DNA from: Anaerolineae bacterium CG2_30_57_67
GTDB lineage: Bacteria; Chloroflexota; Anaerolineae; Anaerolineales; Villigracilaceae
NCBI GenBank assembly: GCA_001872455.1
Contig: MNXJ01000077.1
Coordinates: forward strand, 1 to 64,000
Length of the DNA: 64,000 nucleotides
Reading direction: 5' to 3'
The notes under the pieces are model-generated. The model saw only the letters and a list, made by a program, of their open reading frames with translations, was not told where the DNA came from and ran no database searches. How positions within the stretch are numbered: position 1 is the first letter of the stretch; each line of letters begins with the position of its first letter. Positions 43,379 through 51,001 of the stretch are shown here, piece by piece. Made by a program: the position numbers and the translations under genes.

Positions 43379-43417
43379 ATTATAAAAATTAGTATATACT
43401 AACTTTTGTAGTACAAA
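43379..43417. promoter_or_regulatory. Divergent promoter with DtxR-type operator
   Basis: The palindrome TTAGTATATACTAA (43389-43402) resembles the TTAG...CTAA half-sites of DtxR/IdeR/MntR boxes. It abuts TATAAT of the regulator promoter (minus strand, 43379-43384). A second palindrome, TTTGTAGTACAAA, follows at 43405-43417 on the permease side. Binding would repress both genes. Confidence 0.65.
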
Positions 43418-43473
43418 TTATGTAAAATCATTTTAACATAGCAGAGAGGGCTGTCAAGCCCAAAGGAGATCGG

Positions 43474-44295
43474 ATGCTGGCAAGTTTTCTACTTTCACTG
43501 CGCGAAGGGCTGGAAGCGGCCCTGATTTTGGGAATTGTGCTCGGCGTTTTGAACAAACTTCAGCGCCGCGATTTGACTGGCGCGGTCTGGCTGGGCGCGG
43601 CCTCAGCGGCGGCGGCGGCGCTGCTCTCAGCGCTGGCGCTGAACTGGCTGGGCATGGAATTGAGCGGACGCGCCGAACAAATTTTTGAAGGCGCGGTGTT
43701 GCTGTTTGCCGCCGCCGTGCTCACCTGGATGATTTTTTGGATGCGGCGCTCGGCGGTCAACCTGAAAAACGAAATCGAAGCCAAAACACACCTGGCGCTG
43801 CGCGGCGGTGGGCTGTTTGCGCTGGCTTTCCTGTCAGTTTTCCGGGAGGGCATCGAACTGGCACTCTTTTTGCTGGCCGTGCGTCAAACCGTCAGCCCGC
43901 TGCAAACCATCGGCGGAGCAGCGCTCGGCCTGTTCGCCGCCGCCACGCTAGGGGTGGCGCTGTTTTCCTCCACGCGGCGGCTTAATCTGCGTCTCTTTTT
44001 CACTGTCACCAATTTTCTGCTGATTATTTTCGCCGCCGGAATGGTCGGGCTGGGAATTCACGAACTGAACGAAGCCGGAATCATCCCCGCGGTGACCGAA
44101 CATCTCTGGAATTTGAACGGGGTGCTGGACGAAAAAAGTGATCTGGGCCTGCTACTGAAAGCGTTGTTCGGCTACAACGGCAATCCCTCGCTGACGGAAG
44201 TGCTCGGCTACCTGGCCTACCTGGGCGGAATTTTCACCTTTCTAGCCGTCAGCCGGGCCAAACCATCTGCCAAAACAGCGCCGGTGACGGGATGA
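43474..44295 (+). CDS. FTR1-family iron permease
   Basis: A 273-residue membrane protein with seven predicted helices and the paired iron motifs REGLE (residues 9-13) and REGIE (about 124-128), characteristic of FTR1/EfeU. It takes up iron(III), often after oxidation by a partner; no EfeO or EfeB partner is adjacent. AAGGAG precedes the ATG. Control by the divergent DtxR regulator is inferred from the operator between them. Confidence 0.92.
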   Translation: MLASFLLSLREGLEAALILGIVLGVLNKLQRRDLTGAVWLGAASAAAAALLSALALNWLGMELSGRAEQIFEGAVLLFAAAVLTWMIFWMRRSAVNLKNEIEAKTHLALRGGGLFALAFLSVFREGIELALFLLAVRQTVSPLQTIGGAALGLFAAATLGVALFSSTRRLNLRLFFTVTNFLLIIFAAGMVGLGIHELNEAGIIPAVTEHLWNLNGVLDEKSDLGLLLKALFGYNGNPSLTEVLGYLAYLGGIFTFLAVSRAKPSAKTAPVTG

Positions 44296-44297
44296 AG

Positions 44298-44303
44298 TAA
44301 AAT
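44298..44303 (+). promoter_or_regulatory. -10 box of the VanZ-like gene
   Basis: TAAAAT, then TGCCCGC, then ATG at 44311 gives a 7-nt gap with no ribosome-binding site, a leaderless arrangement. Confidence 0.5.
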
Positions 44304-44310
44304 TGCCCGC

Positions 44311-44679
44311 ATGAAAAACGTTTTGCGCTGGACACCCGCCATGATTCTCATGGCGGTTATTTTTTTGGCATCGTCCACCGCCTCGGCAGACCTACCTGAC
44401 TACGGCGCGCTGGATACCCTGGTCAAAAAAGGCGGACACCTGACGGGCTATGGCCTGTTGGCGCTGGCCTACTGGTTTGGGCTGACGGGTAGCGGCGTCC
44501 ACAAACGCCAGTTTTCCCTGGCCTGGAGCATGGCGCTGCTCTATGCGCTGACGGATGAATTTCATCAATCTTTCACCCCGGGGCGTCACCCGGCGCTGCT
44601 GGATGTTTTTCTCTTCGACGGCGGCGGCGCGGCCCTGGCGCTGCTGGCGCTGAAACGAATGATGAGTGATGAAAAATGA
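44311..44679 (+). CDS. VanZ-like membrane protein
   Basis: A 122-residue protein with four hydrophobic segments and the VanZ family pattern: MILMAVIFLASS, KKGGHLTGYGLLALAYWFGL and YALTDEFHQSFTPGRHPALLDVFLFDGGGAALAL. VanZ is linked to low-level teicoplanin resistance in enterococci, but most family members have unknown envelope roles. The last residues (MMSDEK) and the following spacer consist of ATGA/ATTCTGCATT words. Confidence 0.88.
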   Translation: MKNVLRWTPAMILMAVIFLASSTASADLPDYGALDTLVKKGGHLTGYGLLALAYWFGLTGSGVHKRQFSLAWSMALLYALTDEFHQSFTPGRHPALLDVFLFDGGGAALALLALKRMMSDEK

Positions 44680-44706
44680 ACCGCTCTTCATTCCGCATTC
44701 TGCATT

Positions 44707-44712
44707 TATAAT
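44707..44712 (+). promoter_or_regulatory. -10 box before the gene at 44721
   Basis: TATAAT, then TCCCGGCC, then ATG: an 8-nt gap without a ribosome-binding site. Confidence 0.5.
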
Positions 44713-44720
44713 TCCCGGCC

Positions 44721-45137
44721 ATGACTGATAACATGAATTTTTTCTTTCCCGAACTCAATAACGCCGAAGACGGTGTTGTGCCGCTGCTCCCCGCAGCGAT
44801 GCGCTTTTTGGAATTGCGCGGCGAGCCGGTGCTGGACGACAACCCGCTGCGCGCCCGCGTCTATGTCGAAGTGACACCCTTCCAAAAACGCCCCTACATT
44901 GAGGTGATTCTGCTGGACGAAGACGGCGCCGAAGTCGCCACTGCCAGCGTCATCGAACCGATGCAGCGCAAACACGTCTTCACCCTGCATCTGCGCGGCG
45001 GAAAAATGACCGGCGTTTTCCACCTGCGCGCGCGCATGTATTACCCTTCCAACGCCGAAGACCCGACCAACCTGGCAGGGATGACCATTCTCGAAGCCGA
45101 CCAGGCGGAGGCGGAATTTGTGGTTCCGGCGCGTTAG
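44721..45137 (+). CDS. Conserved hypothetical protein
   Basis: A 138-residue soluble protein, probably beta-rich: RARVYVEVTPFQKRPYIEVILLDED, ATASVIEPMQRKHVFTLHLRGG and GVFHLRARMYY resemble an Ig-like or C2-like sandwich. No catalytic motif or signal peptide. I do not recognise a family. The next gene starts 20 bases before its stop. Confidence 0.75.
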   Translation: MTDNMNFFFPELNNAEDGVVPLLPAAMRFLELRGEPVLDDNPLRARVYVEVTPFQKRPYIEVILLDEDGAEVATASVIEPMQRKHVFTLHLRGGKMTGVFHLRARMYYPSNAEDPTNLAGMTILEADQAEAEFVVPAR

Positions 45138-45912
45138 CCGCCTGGTGACGTTGATTCTTCTACTGACCGCCTGCGCCGCGCAGCCCGACAGCCGATTGAC
45201 CAGTTCTCCGGTTGTCCAGTTGACCAGTTCTCCGGTTATCCAGTTGACCAGTTCTCCAGTTCTCCAGTTCTCCCCGCAACCGGAAAACCGGAACACCGCC
45301 CCGCCGAAAAGCCCACTCTGCTCCCCGCTGGCAGTTCAGCCGCTGGAAAAATTGAGCGAAATCATCACCCAGCCCTTTGCCATGCCGCGCATTTTGAGCG
45401 ATGGCCGCTACAGCGATGACGCCCATCACGGCGTGGATTTGGGCTACTACACCCGCGATGAGGAAAATTTCACCGGCACGCCGGTACTGGCCGCGCTCAA
45501 CGGGCAAATCGCCGGTCTGGTGACCGACCGCCCGCCCTACGGCAACGCCATCCTGCTGGAAACACCTTTCGAGCAAATTCCGCGCCGGGTGGTGGAAAGT
45601 GAAAAAATTATGAGCGGAAATTCGCTTTACACGCTCTACGCCCACCTGCAAAACGTCGCCCCGCTCCGGCTGGGGCAGGCAGTCGCCTGCGGCGAGCAAC
45701 TCGCCGAAACCGGGCTGACCGGCTTCACCGGCGGGCCGCACCTCCATTTTGAAACGCGCTGGGGGCCTGCCGGAAGCAATTTTTCCGAGGGAATGGCTTT
45801 TTATCGCGCCGACACCAGCGCGGCAGAACGCGCCAATTACGACTTGTGGCGCATGAGCGGCACCTTTCACTTGTTCGACCCGATGGAAATACTGGCAGGA
45901 GAAAAGAAATGA
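45118..45912 (+). CDS. M23 metallopeptidase lipoprotein
   Basis: A 264-residue secreted lipoprotein (lipobox LLTAC) with a LytM/M23 domain: HHGVDLGYYTRDEEN, LYAHLQNV and GGPHLHFETR carry the zinc ligands. M23 enzymes cut peptidoglycan cross-bridges. Just after the lipobox three in-frame copies of a 9-codon unit (QLTSSPV) come from the CCAGTT/CCGGTT word repeat. A TTG start at 45118 is supported by GGAGG six bases upstream and by the basic n-region that follows; it overlaps the previous gene by 20 bases. Confidence 0.87.
   Translation: MWFRRVSRLVTLILLLTACAAQPDSRLTSSPVVQLTSSPVIQLTSSPVLQFSPQPENRNTAPPKSPLCSPLAVQPLEKLSEIITQPFAMPRILSDGRYSDDAHHGVDLGYYTRDEENFTGTPVLAALNGQIAGLVTDRPPYGNAILLETPFEQIPRRVVESEKIMSGNSLYTLYAHLQNVAPLRLGQAVACGEQLAETGLTGFTGGPHLHFETRWGPAGSNFSEGMAFYRADTSAAERANYDLWRMSGTFHLFDPMEILAGEKK
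45194..45299. repeat. CCAGTT/CCGGTT word repeat inside a reading frame
   Basis: Words such as CCAGTTGACCAGTTCTCCGG repeat with a 9/27-base rhythm and keep the frame, encoding the Ser/Pro/Gln-rich linker of the M23 lipoprotein. The same vocabulary is found in non-coding DNA at 38550-38640. Confidence 0.8.
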
Positions 45913-46035
45913 TGAGGAGAGAGACAGGAAGACAGGGAGAGCAACAGATGAAGAGGCGAGGATATGAGGAGAGAGGCAGACAAGGAGAGAGACGAAAAAT
46001 CTTCTCATCTTCTCATCATCTCATCCTCTTCTCCT
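45908..46035. repeat. Purine- then pyrimidine-rich word repeat at the TolB-like gene start
   Basis: GAGAGAGACAGGAAGACAGG-type words change into CTTCTCATCTTCTCATCATC words within the first 45 codons. The reading frame is preserved, giving the odd RRETGRQGEQQ N-terminus. Confidence 0.65.
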
Positions 46036-47840
46036 CCACTTTCCTGCTGCTCCTGCTGGCCGCCTGCGCCCCGACGCCTGTCAGCCCGACGCCTGTCAGC
46101 CCGGCGGCGCTGACGGGTACGGAAACAAGCGTCAGTCCGACAGTTTCGCCGACGGCCACACTCACGCCCCCGCCGCCTTCACCAACCAGCACGCCCCTGC
46201 CTCCAGATGCCGTCTCCGTCTTTTTTCTCTCTGCCGAAGATAACGGCTACCAGCACCTGTTCGCCTACGCCCCCGGCGTTTTGCCGCTCACCCGTCTGAC
46301 CAGCGGCGCGTGGGACGACATCACCCCGGCGCTTAGCCCGGATGGAACAAAACTGGCTTTCGCCTCCAGCCGCAACGAATATTTTGACCTGTACCTGCTC
46401 GACCTGCAAACCGGCCAGGTTTCACGGCTGACGGACAGCCCGGCCTACGACGCATCCCCAGCCTGGTCGCCCGACGGACAATGGATTGTGTACGAAACCT
46501 ACATCGAAAATAATTTTGAGATTGCCGTTCTCTCCACCTCCGCCGCCGGGCAGGGCGCGCGCCTGACCACCAACCCTGCCAGCGACCAAAACCCCACCTG
46601 GGCGCCGGGCGGACGCCAAATTGCCTTTGCCTCTGACCGCAGCGGCGAAGAAGAAATTTGGGTCGCCAACCTGGATACTCCCGGCGAAAACCGCTTTCAA
46701 AACGTCAGCAACAACCCGCAAATGAGCGAGACCCACCCCGTCTGGTCACCAGACGGGCGTTACCTGGCCTGGGATGCCGCCAGCCTGACGCAACCCAGCC
46801 AGGTAATGCGCTGGGATAGCGCCGCGCCCACCACCCCCGCCAGCGCCATCGCCCCCGGCGCCGCCCCTGTCTGGAATCAGGACGGCGGCCAGGTGGCGGC
46901 GCGCCTGCAAGACCCCAACCTTGATTATCTGGTAGCCTACAACCTGCAAGGGCAAATTACCCAGTCCCCGCTGGCGCTCCGCCAAATTCGCAGCATTGTG
47001 TGGCGTTCCATTCCTATCCACAGCCTGCCACAAGCTTTTTCACGCTTCGCCGCCCAACCGACGCCGCTCTTTGTGCCGCAAACCCAACCCCCGCAGGAGA
47101 ATCTACCAGAACGCGCCATCCTCGTCGCGCTGGAAGGGCTGAACGCCCCGGAAGCCCTGTTACACGATTCTGTAGATGAATCTTTTAACGCCCTGCGCGC
47201 CCGCGTCAGCGTCGAAACCGGCTGGGACACCCTCGCCAGCCTGGAGAACGCCTACACGCCACTCACCACCCACCTCGACCCCGGGCGCGGCGACTCGTGG
47301 CTCTACACCGGGCGCGCCTTTGACATCAACGCCATCCCGCTCAACGTCGGCTGGATATATATTCAGCGTGAAGACTACAACGGCCAAACCTACTGGCGCA
47401 TCTACTTGCGCGCTCAGTCCCAAGACGGCGGTCAGGGCGAACCCCTGCGCGCCCGCCCCTGGGACATGAACGCCCGCTACGACCTCAACCCGCTTAACTA
47501 CGAACAGGGCGGCCAACTGATGAAAAACATTCCCGCCGGCTACTGGATAGACCTGACGCGCCTGGCGCGCGCCTACGAATGGCAGCGCGCCCCCGCCCAA
47601 ACCAACTGGCGCACCTACTTCAAAGGCGCGCTCTTCAACGAATTTATCCAACCCGGCGGCCTCAGTTGGCGCGCCGCCATGCTACAACTCTACCCGGCAG
47701 AGATTCTCATCACCCCCACCGTCATCATCCCGCCTACGCGCACATTCACCCCCACACCCACCGGCTACCGCTACAAGACACCCACGCCCACTGTCACTTT
47801 TACGCCTACCCTGCGCCCGACCTTCACCCCGGAGCCGTAA
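45909..47840 (+). CDS. TolB-like beta-propeller lipoprotein
   Basis: A 643-residue secreted protein. A lipobox-like LLLLAAC follows an unusually long charged N-terminus. A Pro/Thr linker leads to WD40-like TolB repeats (TPALSPDGTKLAFASSRN, SPAWSPDGQWIVYETY, NPTWAPGGRQIAFASDRSG, HPVWSPDGRYLAWDA; about 120-400). A C-terminal region of about 200 residues (VSVETGWDTLASLENAYTP, WIYIQREDYNGQTYWRIYL) is not recognised, and the end is a TPTPT tail. The start overlaps the preceding stop (ATGA). The first 40 codons are a purine-rich word repeat, so a later Met (MKRRGYEE) is possible. Confidence 0.83.
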   Translation: MMRRETGRQGEQQMKRRGYEERGRQGERRKIFSSSHHLILFSSTFLLLLLAACAPTPVSPTPVSPAALTGTETSVSPTVSPTATLTPPPPSPTSTPLPPDAVSVFFLSAEDNGYQHLFAYAPGVLPLTRLTSGAWDDITPALSPDGTKLAFASSRNEYFDLYLLDLQTGQVSRLTDSPAYDASPAWSPDGQWIVYETYIENNFEIAVLSTSAAGQGARLTTNPASDQNPTWAPGGRQIAFASDRSGEEEIWVANLDTPGENRFQNVSNNPQMSETHPVWSPDGRYLAWDAASLTQPSQVMRWDSAAPTTPASAIAPGAAPVWNQDGGQVAARLQDPNLDYLVAYNLQGQITQSPLALRQIRSIVWRSIPIHSLPQAFSRFAAQPTPLFVPQTQPPQENLPERAILVALEGLNAPEALLHDSVDESFNALRARVSVETGWDTLASLENAYTPLTTHLDPGRGDSWLYTGRAFDINAIPLNVGWIYIQREDYNGQTYWRIYLRAQSQDGGQGEPLRARPWDMNARYDLNPLNYEQGGQLMKNIPAGYWIDLTRLARAYEWQRAPAQTNWRTYFKGALFNEFIQPGGLSWRAAMLQLYPAEILITPTVIIPPTRTFTPTPTGYRYKTPTPTVTFTPTLRPTFTPEP

Positions 47841-47846
47841 CCACCC

Positions 47847-48944
47847 ATGCGGAAAGCATTTTTTTTGATGTCCACCCTGGGAGTTTTTCTGGCCGCCTGC
47901 GCCGCGCCCACCCCGCCAGCAACTCCCGCGCCGCAGACAGAAACGTCTCCACTAATTGTGGCTCCCGTTGTGGAAACTCTCTCGCCGCTCCTGGCCTGCC
48001 CCAACCCCGATTGCCTTGTCACCATCCCCGGCGACGAAACCCCTCAGCCATTGCGTTTCGACCTGCCAACTCCCGGTGCGCAGCCCGTCTCGGCCTGGCG
48101 GCCACCGCTTTACCCGGTTCCCTGGGCGCTGGCCGCCTACGACCACTTCTACTTCACCCGCCCCATCGCCGCAGATGAAGTTAACTGGCCGGTAGCCAAC
48201 TACCGCTACGGCGGCGTCTTTTTTAAAGATGTCACCCACACCGGCGTAGACATCCCCGCCAAAGCCGGAACAACCGTCCACGCCGCCGGGCCGGGAACAG
48301 TCGTCTGGGCAGGCTGGGGCCTATTCAGCGGTGAGCCCGGCAATACCGGCGACGCCTACGGGCAGGCCGTCGCCATCCGTCACGATTTCGGTTACAACGG
48401 ACAAACGCTCTACACCATTTACGCTCACATGCGCCAGGTAGACGTGGCCTACGGCGAATGGGTGGATACTGGCGACGCGCTGGGTGAGGTCGGCGATACA
48501 GGTTTCACCACCGGTCCGCATCTGCACTTTGAAATTCGTATTGGCGCAAACGCCTATTATTACACCCGCAACCCCGAATTGTGGATTGCACCGCCGCAAG
48601 GCTGGGGCGTGCTGGCCGGGCGCATCATGGAAAGCAGCGGGGAAACCATCAAAAAGGCCTCGGTGTTGGTGCGCTCCCTGGTCACAACGCAAGAATGGAC
48701 GGTTTATACCTACGGCCCCGAAGCCGTCCGCCCGGATGATTATTACAACGAAAACATGGCGCTGAGCGATTTGCCCGCCGGGCGCTACACTGTTTTTGTG
48801 CCCTTTGGGGAACATACCCGCAAAATTGAGCTGGAGATTCGCCCCGGTCAGGTCACTTATTTCACCTTTCACGGCGATGGCGGCTTCAGCCTGGCGCCCC
48901 CCATGCCTCCGGGCATGGAAAGTATTTTCACCCCCGTGAAGTAG
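47847..48944 (+). CDS. M23 metallopeptidase lipoprotein with C-terminal Ig-like domain
   Basis: A 365-residue lipoprotein (lipobox FLAAC) with a Pro-rich linker. The M23 domain lies at about 120-260: VTHTGVDIPAKAGTTVHAAG, IYAHMRQVDVAYGEWV and GPHLHFEIRIG give a complete zinc site. The last 90 residues (SSGETIKKASVLVRSL...GRYTVFVPFGEH) look like a carboxypeptidase-regulatory or CnaB-type fold. It starts 6 bp after the TolB-like gene. Probably a cell-wall hydrolase or wall-binding protein. Confidence 0.88.
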   Translation: MRKAFFLMSTLGVFLAACAAPTPPATPAPQTETSPLIVAPVVETLSPLLACPNPDCLVTIPGDETPQPLRFDLPTPGAQPVSAWRPPLYPVPWALAAYDHFYFTRPIAADEVNWPVANYRYGGVFFKDVTHTGVDIPAKAGTTVHAAGPGTVVWAGWGLFSGEPGNTGDAYGQAVAIRHDFGYNGQTLYTIYAHMRQVDVAYGEWVDTGDALGEVGDTGFTTGPHLHFEIRIGANAYYYTRNPELWIAPPQGWGVLAGRIMESSGETIKKASVLVRSLVTTQEWTVYTYGPEAVRPDDYYNENMALSDLPAGRYTVFVPFGEHTRKIELEIRPGQVTYFTFHGDGGFSLAPPMPPGMESIFTPVK

Positions 48945-48975
48945 GGGCGGCCCGCTGGTCATCCCCTGTAAAGGT

Positions 48976-48981
48976 TATAAT
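48976..48981 (+). promoter_or_regulatory. -10 box of the ACP-ligase pair
   Basis: TATAAT, with AAGGAG 8 bp further on and the ATG at 49002. Confidence 0.6.
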
Positions 48982-49001
48982 TTCAGCACAAGGAGACTTT
49001 T

Positions 49002-49253
49002 ATGAACGCAATCATCGAAAAAATTGCCACCTACATCGCCAAAGATATTCTCAAACAGCCCAAGCGGGTGATTACCCCCACAGAAAAACTCATCTCCAGC
49101 GGGTTGGTTGATTCCTTCAGCCTGGTGGATTTGGGACTGTTCATCGAAGATAATTTCGGCGTGCGCATTGACGACACTGAACTCAATGCCGAAACCTTCG
49201 ACACCCTGGAAGAGTTGGAACGGGTGATTAAGGAATTAGGAATTAGGAATTAG
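49002..49253 (+). CDS. Acyl carrier protein
   Basis: An 83-residue ACP/PCP. The phosphopantetheine Ser lies in GLVDSFSLVDLGLFIED, preceded by the usual ITPTEKLISS. Its last four residues (GIRN) are encoded by the AATTAGG repeat that also contains its stop. The next gene is an acyl-AMP ligase, so it probably receives an acyl chain from that enzyme rather than serving general fatty acid synthesis. Confidence 0.9.
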   Translation: MNAIIEKIATYIAKDILKQPKRVITPTEKLISSGLVDSFSLVDLGLFIEDNFGVRIDDTELNAETFDTLEELERVIKELGIRN

Positions 49254-49262
49254 GAATTGGAA
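49228..49262. repeat. AATTAGG tandem repeat across the ACP stop codon
   Basis: About four copies of GGAATTA span the end of the ACP gene and the start region of the ligase gene. The same 7-base unit repeats at 59088-59122 at the end of the epimerase gene. Confidence 0.85.
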
Positions 49263-49274
49263 ATTTCCGTCCCC

Positions 49275-50939
49275 ATGCTTTCTCTTCTTCAACAACATTT
49301 TCTGAACCAGCCCCAAAAAACGGCCGTCATTTTGCAGCACGCCGGGCAGCCGGACGTTTTAATTGATTATCAAACCCTGCTGGAACAATCCGCCCGGTAC
49401 GCCCGCGCCTACGAAAATGCGAAAATTTTGCCGGGCGAGGTGGTTGTGCTGATTTTGCAGCACAGCGCCGACCTGATTTTTGCCTTCTGGGGCGCGATAC
49501 TCGGCGGGCAAATCCCGTCCATCATGCCCTTTCTGACCGAAAAACTTGCGCCAGAGCGCTACCGCGCCGACCTGGCCGCGCTGGTTGGCGTCACCCAACC
49601 GGCGGCAATGGTCACCTCGCCCGAGTTCGAGGCTGAAGTGCGCGGCGCGCTTGGGCCGGGAAGTTCCGTCCGCGCGGTACTGCTTACCAGCCAAATTCCG
49701 GCCAGCGCGGAGGTCAACTTTCAGCAGGCGGGCGGCCTGGCGCGTTCATCCGAAGAGATTGTCCTACTGCAACATTCTTCCGGCACGACCGGCCTGCAAA
49801 AAGGCGTGGCACTCTCGCAGCGGGCGATTCTCAACCAGTTAACCGCCTATCGCGCGGCGCTTCAGCTTCAGCCGGAGGATGTGCTCGTCTCGTGGCTGCC
49901 GCTCTATCACGACATGGGACTGATTGCCGGGTTCTTGATGCCCATTTTGAGCGGCGTCACGCTGGTGCTGATGTCGCCCTTCGATTGGGTGCGCGCGCCC
50001 TACCGCCTGTTCCAGAGCGTCGGCCAGTATCGCGGCACGCTTTCGTGGCTGCCCAACTTTGCCTACAATTTTTGCGCGCAAAAAGTGCGCGAGCGCGACC
50101 TGGCGGGCGTGGATTTGTCCAGCTGGCGGCTGATTACCAACTGCTCCGAGCCGGTCAAGGCCGAAAGTCAGCGCGCTTTTTACGAACGATTTGCGCCTTA
50201 CGGGCTGAAGGAAAGCGCCCTGGCCTGTAGTTACGCCATGGCGGAGAATGTTTTCGGCGTGACGCAAACCCCGGCGGGGACGCTGCCGGTGACCGATGAA
50301 ATTGACCGCGCCGCCTACATCAACGAGCGGCGCGCCCTGCCGCCGCAGCCCGGCCAGGCGGCGCAGGTGATGCTGTCTTCCGGGCGGGCGCTGGCAAATA
50401 CCAAACTGCGCGTGGTGGACGAGGCGGGCAATGACCTGCCCGACCGGGTGATTGGCGAAATTGCCCTGCAAAGCGATTGTATGTTGACCGGCTACTATCG
50501 CCGCCCCGACGCCACTGAGCAAGCGCTGCGCGGCGGCTGGTACTTCACTGGCGATTACGGCTACACGCTGAACGGCGAGCTGTTTGTGGCCGGACGCAAA
50601 AAAGATATGATTATCGTCGGCGGGAAAAATGTCTACCCGCAAGACCTGGAAGCCCTGGCCTACGAAGTTCCCTGCATTCACGCCGGGCGCGCCGTCGCCT
50701 TTGGCATCGAGGATGAAAAAGCCGGAACCGAGGAAGCCGTGATTGTGGCCGAGGTGGACACGGACAACCCGCAAGAGCGCGAGCAAATCGCCGAGGCCCT
50801 GCGGCGTCACGTCACCCAAAATTCGGCCATTACGCTGCGTTACGCGCACATCGTCGGCGCAAAATGGATTCTCAAAACATCCAGCGGCAAAACCGCCCGC
50901 GCTGCCAACCGGGAAAAATTTCTAACAGAAAGCGCTTGA
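49275..50939 (+). CDS. Fatty acyl-AMP ligase family enzyme
   Basis: A 554-residue adenylating enzyme. A3-type motif LLQHSSGTTGLQKGVALS, LPLYHDMGLIAGFLMP, GEIALQSDCMLTGYYRRPD, WYFTGDYGYTLNGELFVAGRKKD and the catalytic Lys in WILKTSSGKTARAANR are present. It resembles the FAAL group, which activates fatty acids as acyl-AMP and loads them onto an ACP; the partner would be the ACP directly upstream. The start is uncertain: ATG at 49275 or TTG at 49257, both close to the AATTAGG repeat. The lipid product is unknown; no polyketide synthase is nearby. Confidence 0.88.
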   Translation: MLSLLQQHFLNQPQKTAVILQHAGQPDVLIDYQTLLEQSARYARAYENAKILPGEVVVLILQHSADLIFAFWGAILGGQIPSIMPFLTEKLAPERYRADLAALVGVTQPAAMVTSPEFEAEVRGALGPGSSVRAVLLTSQIPASAEVNFQQAGGLARSSEEIVLLQHSSGTTGLQKGVALSQRAILNQLTAYRAALQLQPEDVLVSWLPLYHDMGLIAGFLMPILSGVTLVLMSPFDWVRAPYRLFQSVGQYRGTLSWLPNFAYNFCAQKVRERDLAGVDLSSWRLITNCSEPVKAESQRAFYERFAPYGLKESALACSYAMAENVFGVTQTPAGTLPVTDEIDRAAYINERRALPPQPGQAAQVMLSSGRALANTKLRVVDEAGNDLPDRVIGEIALQSDCMLTGYYRRPDATEQALRGGWYFTGDYGYTLNGELFVAGRKKDMIIVGGKNVYPQDLEALAYEVPCIHAGRAVAFGIEDEKAGTEEAVIVAEVDTDNPQEREQIAEALRRHVTQNSAITLRYAHIVGAKWILKTSSGKTARAANREKFLTESA

Positions 50940-50963
50940 CCTACCGAACATCTGTGCTATACT
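50936..50963 (+). promoter_or_regulatory. recA promoter with LexA-like box
   Basis: TTGACC (50936-50941) and TATACT (50958-50963) have a 16-bp spacer. Within it CGAACATCTGTGCT (50945-50958) resembles the Gram-positive/Chloroflexi SOS box CGAAC-N4-GTTCG, with a good left half and an imperfect right half. Confidence 0.6.
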
Positions 50964-51001
50964 CTTATCATCGTTACCTTTAACTGCTCTGGAGAAAAAA
51001 C

